Below, piece after piece: positions 44,514 to 51,964 of a DNA stretch of 64,000 nucleotides. Location: positions 61,160 through 125,159 of the forward strand of contig JBGSNQ010000111.1 of NCBI GenBank assembly GCA_041739525.1, written 5' to 3'. Numbering within the stretch: the stretch's first letter is position 1; each line of letters starts with the position of its first letter. The position numbers and the translations under genes are program-made. The notes under the pieces were generated by a model. It had not been told where the DNA came from. It did not search any database and was given only the letters and a program-made list of their open reading frames with translations. Source of the stretch: DATJGR01 sp041739525 (GTDB lineage Bacteria; Pseudomonadota; Gammaproteobacteria; Pseudomonadales; Azotimanducaceae).

Positions 44514-44913
44514 CGGCGCTCTGGACGGCCGAACCTGCGGTGCGCGGCGTTCGCGTGCTCCACCAGATCAGCATCAGCAGCAGCACCTGCACCGCGAGAC
44601 GGACCGACAACAGGGTCGGCGACACGTCGGGAAACAGTTCGGGGTGCAGCCACATGTGCACGTTCGCCGGTGTGACGGCGAGCGTCAGCAGAATGAGCAG
44701 GTTGCCGGACCACTCGCGCGTCACCGGTATCAGAATGCCGATTGCGAACAGCACTTCGAGCGCGCCGCTGACATAAACTGCGGCAAGTGGATAGGGCACG
44801 TAGGGCGGCATGATCGCCATGAAAAAGTCGACGTTGGTGAAGTGCGAGACGCCGCCGAAGAAGAACCAGGCGAACACGATCGCGAGTCCGGCATAGCGGG
44901 CGAATCGGATCAT
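44506..44913 (-). CDS. DoxX-like small membrane protein
   Basis: A 135-residue protein with four hydrophobic segments; FFGGVSHFTNVDFFMAIMPPYVPYPLAAVYVSGALEVLFAIG is the DoxX-like pattern with the glycine-rich GALE motif. The family is linked to thiosulfate:quinone oxidoreductase and to redox stress, with no firm function for most members. ATG 44913 has a GAGGAG ribosome-binding site. Confidence 0.82.
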   Translation of the reverse strand: MIRFARYAGLAIVFAWFFFGGVSHFTNVDFFMAIMPPYVPYPLAAVYVSGALEVLFAIGILIPVTREWSGNLLILLTLAVTPANVHMWLHPELFPDVSPTLLSVRLAVQVLLLMLIWWSTRTPRTAGSAVQSAGA

Positions 44914-45043
44914 GGGGTTCTCCTCGCGCGTGCACGACGGCTGCACGGTCGAGTATCGGTACTGCGCCCGCGACCTGGCGGGGCAGTGCGATACAGGGGA
45001 TGTGGTGTGACGTTCGCCGCGACGGTTGGTCGCGGCAACCGAC

Positions 45044-45256
45044 TCACTCGGGGTTGACGTTTTCCGCTTGCGGACCCTTCTTACCCTGGGTCACTTCGAA
45101 ACTGACGCGCTGGCCTTCTGCCAAGGTGCGGCGGCCGGTTCCGTTGATGGCGCGGAAGTGCACGAACACGTCCGGGCCGCCTTCGCGTTCGATGAATCCG
45201 AAACCCTTTGCATCGTCAAACCACTTGACGGTGCCGGTGATGCGTTGAGCTGACAT
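45044..45256 (-). CDS. Cold-shock domain protein
   Basis: A 70-residue nucleic-acid chaperone with RNP1 (KGFGFIER) and RNP2 (DVFVHFRAI). It binds single-stranded RNA and unwinds hairpins. A GAGAGGGA ribosome-binding site lies before the ATG. It follows the lysine-rich peptide gene by 42 bases on the same strand; whether it is cold-inducible cannot be told, as the long cspA-type leader is absent. Confidence 0.95.
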   Translation of the reverse strand: MSAQRITGTVKWFDDAKGFGFIEREGGPDVFVHFRAINGTGRRTLAEGQRVSFEVTQGKKGPQAENVNPE

Positions 45257-45298
45257 ATTCCCTCTCGGTATTCCTAACTGTATTGCCGGGTACGCGAA

Positions 45299-45436
45299 CT
45301 ACTCATCGACAGGTGGCGCGTCGTCGCTCGGTTGTTCGCCCGCCCGAGCAGCCTTTTTCAGACGCTTCTCCTCCTTCTTCTTCTGCTTGGCTAAATCCTT
45401 CTGCCGTTTCTGAAACTTGTAGTTGGGTTTTGCCAA
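45299..45436 (-). CDS. 45-residue lysine-rich small protein
   Basis: A TTG start at 45436 preceded five bases upstream by GGAGG gives a 45-residue peptide beginning MAKPNYKFQKRQKDLAKQKK and ending in an acidic tail (PSDDAPPVDE). I recall short uncharacterised proteobacterial proteins with a very similar AKPNY-F-KRQ-ELAK start. The composition suggests RNA or ribosome binding, but that is only inference. It is immediately upstream of the cold-shock gene on the same strand. Confidence 0.7.
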   Translation of the reverse strand: MAKPNYKFQKRQKDLAKQKKKEEKRLKKAARAGEQPSDDAPPVDE

Positions 45437-45511
45437 GGATCCCTCCTGGAACGCACGGCGTGCAAAATTGCGGTTTCGTACGGGCCGAAGGGTCTGGAGT
45501 ATAACCTCAAG

Positions 45512-48500
45512 TCAGTCACCATTTGCCACGCGTCGCGGCATGGCGCTGCGAATGGCGGCGCCGAGATCGTCTTTCGTGAACGGCTTGCGCAAGTAGCGGC
45601 TGATCGATTCCACCGGCAGCATGTCGGTCGCGCCGCCAGTGATCATGATGATCGGCAGATTCGCGCGTATCGCGCGAAGGGCTAGCGCGAGTTCGGTGCC
45701 CATCATGCCCGGCATCGCACGATCGGTGATCACCAGGTCGATCTCGTCCGCGTGCTGCTTGAAACGCACTAAGGCTTCGTCACCGTTCGACGCGGTCAAT
45801 GCGCGGTAGCCGAGCAATTCCAGCAGTCCTTGAACGCTCTGTTGCACGTCGGGTTCGTCGTCGACGACGAGGATCGTCTTGTCGCCGTCGGCGTTGGCCG
45901 CCTCTGCAGCAACCTGGAGCGCAGGCACGATCGCAGGTTCGGCGCAGCGCGGGAGCACTACTTCGAATCGGGAGCCACGCCCCGGCGCGCTGGTCACGGA
46001 AATCGTCCCTTGCAGGTGCGTCACGATACCGTGGACGACCGACAGGCCGAGACCGGTGCCCTCGCCGGGACCCTTCGTCGTGAAGAACGGATCGAAGATG
46101 CGCGCCTTGGTGGCGTCGTCCATACCGGCTCCCGTATCGCTGACGATGAGCCGAAGGTGCGTGCCGGTGGCGAGCGCAGGATTCGAACGCGCTTCTTCTA
46201 CGCCGACGTCGTGCGCCTCGACGACGATCGTCAGCACGCCGCCGCGCTCACCCATTGCCTGATATGCGTTGGTGCACAGGTTCATCACCAGCTGGTGCAG
46301 CTGGGTCGGGTCTGCCAACACGGCACCGCTGTCGTCGTCGATCTGCGTACGGATCTCGATGTTTGCCGACAACGACGGTCGCACCAGCTGCAGCGCTTCT
46401 CGTGTTACGACGGCGAGCGAGGTGGGTCGTTGAGTCTGTCGTGCGCGGCGACCGAACGTCAGGATTGCCTGCACCAGATCCTTCGCGCGGTTGACGGAGG
46501 TCTGCAATCGTTCGAGGTACGTTGCCGCTTTGCTGCCGCGCGCCACCGTCGCCTGTGTCAGCTGAGCGAAACCCAGAATCGACGTCAGGATGTTGTTGAA
46601 GTCGTGCGCGATGCCGCTGGCAAGCGTGCCGAGCGCATCCATTCGCTGCGAGTCGCGCAGCTGTTGCTCGAGTTGCCGTACTTGCGTGACGTCGGCGCCG
46701 GAAATCAGCAGGCCGCGCGGCTCGTGGTCCGTAGCCGGCAGCGGAGTGGTGTGCCATGCGATCAGGCGTTGTGCTCCGTCCTTCGTGACGATCGGTGATT
46801 CGAAATAGTCGTACTGCGCGACTGCCTGAAACTGTTGGCGAACCTGATCGCGAACTTCGCGCGGAACCAGTCGTTCGTAGAAGTTGCTGCCGATGACTTC
46901 CCATTCCGAATAGCCGAGCACGCGTGTGCCCTTCTGATTGACGCGTCGCACGGTGCCGTCGGGGTCGAGCGCGAGGATCATCACCTCGACGATGTCGAGG
47001 TAGCGTTGCGCATTCTCCCGCTCACGAATGAGTGCGCGCTCCTGCGCTTCCCGCTCTTCGATCTCGGCGCGCAACTGCACGTTGGTATTGTGGATCTGCT
47101 CCGCCACTGCAAGGCGACGGCTTTGCGCGCGATAGACGAGCAACACCAGCGCGAAGGCAAGCAGGAAATAGCCCGCCTTCGCAAGCGGCGTTGCCCACGG
47201 CGGCGGCGTCGCGCGCAGGTTCAGCGTGAGCGGTTGGGTACTCCATACGCCGTCGTTGTTCGCAGCCATGACCTGGAACGCGTAGTCGCCGGGTGCAAGG
47301 TTCGTGTACGTAGCGCGATGCAAAGGCCCGTCGTCGACCCACGCTTCGTCGAAACCGATCAGACGGTGTTTATACGTGTTGCGTTGCGGCGCCGTGAAGT
47401 CGAGTGCTGCGTATTCCAGCGTCATGAGCTGATCGCGATGGCCGAGTTCTATGACTTTCGCCGGCGGGATGTCGCGATTCATGATCTGCACGCGTGTCAG
47501 CGCGAGCTGCGGCGGATGTGCGTTCGTGCGGATCGTCTCCGGTCGGAAATAGGTGAAGCCGCTGACGCCGCCGAAATACAACTCGCCGGTGTCGGATTGG
47601 TACTGCGCCCCAGTGTTGAATTCATTGTTCGGCAGGCCGTTGCTGACGTCGTACTTCTGAACGTCGCCGGTTCGCGGGTGCAGGCGCGCCAGGCCGTGGT
47701 TCGAACTCACCCAGATATCGCCCATTGCATCCGATAGAACGCCATAGACGACCGGGCTGGGCAGACCGTTCGCCGTTCCATAACGTTCGAAATGCGCTTC
47801 GCCGCGCGCACGCTCATCCGCACGCCAAAGATTCAGTCCGCCGTCCTCGGTGCCGATCCAGATGTTGTCGTCCGTATCGACGTGCACCGCCCAGGCGTTG
47901 TTGCTGGACAAGCTCGACGGATCGGCTGCGTCGTGCCCGTAACTCGTGAACGTCCTGCTCTCGCGATCGAAAACGCAGATGCCGCCGCCGTGTGTGCCGA
48001 TCACCAGCACGCCGGAGCGATCTTCCGCCACCGCTACTACCCGGTCGGAGCAGAGACTCGACGGATTTGTGTCGTCGTGGCGCAGGTGCCGGAACGTCAT
48101 GGTCGTGCGATCCAGTTCGTTCAAACCGCCGAGATACGTACCGACCCACAGCGTGTTGTGCGAGTCGAGCAGCAGCGATGTCACCCCGTCGAAACTGAGC
48201 GATGCCGGATCGGCCGGGTCGTGGACGAAGCTGCGGAATTTCCCGGTGGACGTGTCGAGGCGGTTCAGGCCGCCTGAGCGGGTGCCGATCCATAGTGCAT
48301 TCGGCGTTTCCGCCGCTAACGAGAACACCCGATCGTCGCCGAGGCTGGTGGGATCCTTCGGTGAATGACGCAGCGCAGAGATGTTGCCGGTGTGTGGGTC
48401 GATTCGATTCAGGCCGCCGCCGGAGGTGCCCACCCAAACGGTGCCGTCAGCCGATTTTGCAAAGCTGGTGACGAAGTTGTTGCTGAGCTCGTTCGGTCCG

Positions 48501-49609
48501 CCGTTGCGCCGCGCCACCGTCGCAAACGTGCCGACGCGCGGATTCCACGTATTCACGCCGACGTACGTGCCCACCCAGATCACACCGCCGCGATCCTGAA
48601 ACAGCGACACGACGTGATCGTCGCTGAGGCTGTTGAAGTCACCCGGGTCCTGGCGCACGTGTTCGAACGAATCGGTTGCCGGGTCGTAGCGATTCAGTCC
48701 GCCGCCATCGGTGCCGATCCAGAGCGCCCCCGACGCATCGACGAACAGAATCCGGATGCTGTCGTGGCTGAGACTGTGCGGCTCGGTCGAAAGATGCTGG
48801 TAGCGTCGAATCTCGTCGGTCCGGGTGTCGAGCCGCACCAGACCTTCCTCGTACGTACCGATCCACAGCGCGCCTTCGACATCGGATGCAATGCTGCGAA
48901 TCCGCGCGCCGCTCCACGCTTCGGGATTTCGTCGATCGAGCGCGTATGGTTCGATGACGTTGCCGTCGAGGTTCAGGCGGTTGACGCCGCCGCCGTCGGT
49001 GCCGATCCAGAGATGTTCGCGGCCGTCGACATGCAGCGCCTTTACGTGATCGTTGGAGAGGGATTTCGGATCGTTGGGGTCGTTGCGGAAGCGGGTTGTG
49101 ACGCCGGTCGAACGGTCGATGCGGAACACGCCATCGCCGTCGGTACCGATCCACAGCGCACCCGCCGAATCCTCCACGATGGCGCGCACGACCACGCGAT
49201 CGGCCCGGTTCGCCGTCAACGCGTGATGCTCGAATACGCCGGTCAGCGGGTCCAGCCGATCCAATCCGCCGCCGTCTGTGCCGACCCAGATGGCACCGTC
49301 GGTGTCTTCGTGCAGCACCCATACCCAGTTGTGCGCGAGCGTGCTGGGGTTGTTCCGGTCGTTTACGAAGGTGACGAAGTTGTGGCCGTCGAAGCGGTTC
49401 AACCCTTCGTCGGTACCGAGCCAGATGAATCCCTGCCGGTCCTGAATGATGGTCTCTACCGCGGCCTGCGACAGACCGTGTTCGACGGAGTAGTGCGTGA
49501 AACGGGTGGCGAGGTCGGCGCGAGCGGTTCCGATGGATGTGAGGGCCGCGAACACCACCAGCATGATGGTTCGAAGGGGGTCCAACTGCGCGCGTCCCTT
49601 ACGCGTCAT
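45512..49609 (-). CDS. Hybrid sensor histidine kinase with periplasmic beta-propeller
   Basis: A 1365-residue one-protein phosphorelay. After a signal anchor (about 14-30) comes a two-bladed-propeller-sized sensor (about 35-690) built from repeats such as GFIWLGTDEGLNRFD and ALWIGTDGGGLNRYD (Reg_prop), then a Y_Y_Y domain (about 710-780), one transmembrane helix, a PAS domain, HisKA (His1002 in GIAHDFNNIL), HATPase (NLCTNAYQAMG, DTGAGM, GTGLGLSVV) and a C-terminal receiver (Asp1296 in LVITDRAMPGM). No AraC or other DNA-binding output is fused, so it must pass phosphate to another protein or signal through its own receiver. Ligands are often polysaccharides in Bacteroidetes relatives; here unknown. 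Confidence 0.9.
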   Translation of the reverse strand: MTRKGRAQLDPLRTIMLVVFAALTSIGTARADLATRFTHYSVEHGLSQAAVETIIQDRQGFIWLGTDEGLNRFDGHNFVTFVNDRNNPSTLAHNWVWVLHEDTDGAIWVGTDGGGLDRLDPLTGVFEHHALTANRADRVVVRAIVEDSAGALWIGTDGDGVFRIDRSTGVTTRFRNDPNDPKSLSNDHVKALHVDGREHLWIGTDGGGVNRLNLDGNVIEPYALDRRNPEAWSGARIRSIASDVEGALWIGTYEEGLVRLDTRTDEIRRYQHLSTEPHSLSHDSIRILFVDASGALWIGTDGGGLNRYDPATDSFEHVRQDPGDFNSLSDDHVVSLFQDRGGVIWVGTYVGVNTWNPRVGTFATVARRNGGPNELSNNFVTSFAKSADGTVWVGTSGGGLNRIDPHTGNISALRHSPKDPTSLGDDRVFSLAAETPNALWIGTRSGGLNRLDTSTGKFRSFVHDPADPASLSFDGVTSLLLDSHNTLWVGTYLGGLNELDRTTMTFRHLRHDDTNPSSLCSDRVVAVAEDRSGVLVIGTHGGGICVFDRESRTFTSYGHDAADPSSLSSNNAWAVHVDTDDNIWIGTEDGGLNLWRADERARGEAHFERYGTANGLPSPVVYGVLSDAMGDIWVSSNHGLARLHPRTGDVQKYDVSNGLPNNEFNTGAQYQSDTGELYFGGVSGFTYFRPETIRTNAHPPQLALTRVQIMNRDIPPAKVIELGHRDQLMTLEYAALDFTAPQRNTYKHRLIGFDEAWVDDGPLHRATYTNLAPGDYAFQVMAANNDGVWSTQPLTLNLRATPPPWATPLAKAGYFLLAFALVLLVYRAQSRRLAVAEQIHNTNVQLRAEIEEREAQERALIRERENAQRYLDIVEVMILALDPDGTVRRVNQKGTRVLGYSEWEVIGSNFYERLVPREVRDQVRQQFQAVAQYDYFESPIVTKDGAQRLIAWHTTPLPATDHEPRGLLISGADVTQVRQLEQQLRDSQRMDALGTLASGIAHDFNNILTSILGFAQLTQATVARGSKAATYLERLQTSVNRAKDLVQAILTFGRRARQTQRPTSLAVVTREALQLVRPSLSANIEIRTQIDDDSGAVLADPTQLHQLVMNLCTNAYQAMGERGGVLTIVVEAHDVGVEEARSNPALATGTHLRLIVSDTGAGMDDATKARIFDPFFTTKGPGEGTGLGLSVVHGIVTHLQGTISVTSAPGRGSRFEVVLPRCAEPAIVPALQVAAEAANADGDKTILVVDDEPDVQQSVQGLLELLGYRALTASNGDEALVRFKQHADEIDLVITDRAMPGMMGTELALALRAIRANLPIIMITGGATDMLPVESISRYLRKPFTKDDLGAAIRSAMPRRVANGD

Positions 49610-49654
49610 CCAACGTCTGTTCGTTTGAGCGCCTCGCGCGTTTCTCAGTTTATG

Positions 49655-49678
49655 AAAACTCCGCTCGCGCGGAGTTTT
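49655..49678. terminator. Intrinsic terminator between the exporter operon and the sensor kinase
   Basis: AAAACTCCGC and GCGGAGTTTT form a perfect 10-base stem around TCGC. A-tract and T-tract flanks make it usable on both strands. It lies 46 bases before the kinase start, downstream of the exporter genes. Confidence 0.7.
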
Positions 49679-49712
49679 GGGGCTCTCCAGCCATCCATGG
49701 CTTGCGAGCCCC
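49679..49712. other. Nested hairpin next to the terminator
   Basis: GGGGCTC/GAGCCCC encloses AGCCAT/ATGGCT, giving a two-part stem directly adjoining the terminator. Together the two hairpins may form a leader or transcript-end structure. Confidence 0.45.
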
Positions 49713-49767
49713 GACATTCTTCAAACACTTGCGTGTTAGAAAAATGCCGGCGGATTCCTCCACCGGA

Positions 49768-49796
49768 ATAGCAGTCCGTTTGCAACGTCCTGCTAT
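49768..49796. repeat. REP-like palindrome, copy 2
   Basis: ATAGCAG-tc-CGTT-tgc-AACG-tc-CTGCTAT is an imperfect 29-base dyad in the 294-base gap after the second ABC gene. It matches copy 1 (11518-11544, opposite orientation) at 22 of 25 bases and keeps the same two-level dyad. Confidence 0.55.
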
Positions 49797-49903
49797 GCGA
49801 TCCGCCGCCATGCTACATGGCAGGTGTGCTGCAGAGAATGCGCAACTTGCGCCAGATCCACAAACTTCGCGTAGCAAACGGTTCGCGAAACGCTCGCCAA
49901 CGG

Positions 49904-51964
49904 CTACGAGTGCGCGATCAACATCAGTCCGCCGTCGTGTCGTTCGAGCGCATCCAGCGTTTTCATCGCATTTGCCGCGTCGAGCGGCGACAGAACTTCA
50001 TCGGCGATCAGCAACCGGGCGCGATGGAGAATGCCGCGCGCGATGAACAGCCGTGCCTTTTCACCTTGTGACAAGGCCCAGCCGCCTTCACCGACCATCT
50101 GCATCATTCCCGCGGGCATCCGCTCGAGTAACGCGTCGAGGCCCAGTGCGCGCGCCACGGACAAGGCGTCCTCGAGGTCGCGTGGTGACGGTGGCCACTC
50201 GCGTCCCAACAAGAGGTTGAAGGCGAAGGTCTCGGTCACGACGTGATTCGAGCCGGCTTGCGGCACGTAACACACGAGCGTGCGCCACAGCTTCATGCCG
50301 GTGATGTGGCGGTCGACGCCGCCGTTCAACACGACGCCACCGTCCTGTTGCACGCGGCCGGCAAGCACCGCCGCAAGCGTCGACTTGCCGCTTCCGGAAC
50401 GACCCGTCATCAACACGCGTTCGTGCGGGGCGATCGCGAGATCGACGTTGCGTAGCACCGACGTCAGCGCGCCCGGATATCGGTAGCTCACGCTGCGACA
50501 GACGAATTCGCTGTTCGCGTCCGGCACCTGGCCCAGCATTCGGTCGTGCTGCAACGACGGATCGCGATCGAGATCGTCGAGCTGCCGGAAGGATATCCAC
50601 GCGCGGATTGCCTCGCTGACGCCGGCCACGATCGACTGCAGCGCCGCGGACGTCATGATCACGAATCCGATCATCACGACGCTCGTGATCGCGGCGCCAT
50701 CGCCATAGTTGCGGTACAACGTCGTCATCACCACGAACAGCGCAAGCACGGTCCACGCGCGGGGAATTCTCGCGACGCGCAATTGCGCCGCGTCGAAACG
50801 ACGCCCCGCTTCGTGATACCGGGCCATGCTGCTGTCTTCCTCGGCATTCCAGCGATCCGCGTCGACGAACGCTTTGCGGGTGCGATGGCCGACGAGTTGC
50901 TCCGTGTGCACGCTGGTGACGTCGACGTTCCTGGCCAGGTAACGCACTGCCTGCCTGTAGTAGTCGCGCGCGTAATAGGCGCCGAGCGCGATGACCAGCC
51001 CGAACACGGCAAGCAACGCATCGAAGCCGACCGCGATGCCATAGGCGATGAACACCAGCAGCAGATCCACGCTCGCGAGCGCGACGCGCACGCCGCCGCG
51101 CGCCGCCATCGAGTCGAGGTGATGCGTTTCGAGCGATTGCGCGATCATGCGACCGAGGCCGAGCGCGCCCACCTGACGCTTGTCGGCATTGAGTGCATCG
51201 ACGAACAGACGGCGCTTCACTGCGATGCCGACGCGCGCCGCCAGACTCTGTTCCAACGACGACTCGACCGGCAGCAGTGCGAGAGCCGACGCGAGCAGCG
51301 CAACCCACTGAAGCGTCAGGCTCGTTTGGTTGCCGACACCGCCGAGCAGCCCGACGAGTGCCGCCCAGCTCGCGATCCAGAGACCGAACTGGAGCAGGTG
51401 CGTCAGCAGCAGCGGGGTGCATTGCCAGGCCGAGAATCGAGCAGCGCCGGCGGTCGCATACTTCGGCTCGAACGTCCAACCGAGAAACAGCGGCCGCTCG
51501 AGCCCTCGCTGTCGTCGCAGGGCGTCGGCGACGCGCTTCGACTTGCGTCCGAGTGGCGCCGTCAGCGCGGCGACGGTTGCATCTGCGGGATCTGCCGACG
51601 TCGTGACCAGACATCGGGCGAGATCTGCGGTGGCGATTGGCACACGACGCCCGCTCGGTGTCAAAGCCACGGCGCGGCGACGAGTACCCGCCACTATGAA
51701 TAAAGCGCCCGTCGCGTCGGGTAACGGCACGACGATCGGCGTGAGTGCGGTCAACGAGTCGGCGAAGCGCTCGAAGCGGCAGGTGATGCCGGTCATTTCG
51801 ACGTCGAACGCCGCGGCGGCCGACGTCAACGCCGCCTCCAGCGGAACGTCGTCGGGTAGCGCTGCTGTGGCGTTGGGTCCTACGTTGCTGTCGCGATCGA
51901 CGAGCCACGGCAGCGCTGCGGCGATTGCAGCGTTGGACCAGACGCAGTCGGCAATCGTGGTCAT
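49904..51964 (-). CDS. ABC transporter, fused membrane and ATPase domains, peptidase-less; ATPase end truncated
   Basis: A 686-residue second exporter half. Residues about 1-150 are a soluble region without a C39 cysteine. Hydrophobic segments span about 185-465, then the ATPase: Walker A GRSGSGKST, Q-loop YVPQAG, signature LSQGEKAR, Walker B LLIADE. The chain stops at LMLIAHS, directly after the switch histidine, losing the last 30-50 residues usual in this family. The ATG lies in the overlap (ATGA) with the C39 exporter, so the two are made together and may pair, as in NHLM-type bacteriocin export sets (HlyD, peptidase ABC, second ABC). Confidence 0.8.
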   Translation of the reverse strand: MTTIADCVWSNAAIAAALPWLVDRDSNVGPNATAALPDDVPLEAALTSAAAAFDVEMTGITCRFERFADSLTALTPIVVPLPDATGALFIVAGTRRRAVALTPSGRRVPIATADLARCLVTTSADPADATVAALTAPLGRKSKRVADALRRQRGLERPLFLGWTFEPKYATAGAARFSAWQCTPLLLTHLLQFGLWIASWAALVGLLGGVGNQTSLTLQWVALLASALALLPVESSLEQSLAARVGIAVKRRLFVDALNADKRQVGALGLGRMIAQSLETHHLDSMAARGGVRVALASVDLLLVFIAYGIAVGFDALLAVFGLVIALGAYYARDYYRQAVRYLARNVDVTSVHTEQLVGHRTRKAFVDADRWNAEEDSSMARYHEAGRRFDAAQLRVARIPRAWTVLALFVVMTTLYRNYGDGAAITSVVMIGFVIMTSAALQSIVAGVSEAIRAWISFRQLDDLDRDPSLQHDRMLGQVPDANSEFVCRSVSYRYPGALTSVLRNVDLAIAPHERVLMTGRSGSGKSTLAAVLAGRVQQDGGVVLNGGVDRHITGMKLWRTLVCYVPQAGSNHVVTETFAFNLLLGREWPPSPRDLEDALSVARALGLDALLERMPAGMMQMVGEGGWALSQGEKARLFIARGILHRARLLIADEVLSPLDAANAMKTLDALERHDGGLMLIAHS

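Noticed and set aside
49610..49717. N-terminal extension of the sensor kinase
   Set aside because: It would translate through the perfect terminator hairpin, and ATG 49609 puts the signal anchor at the right place.
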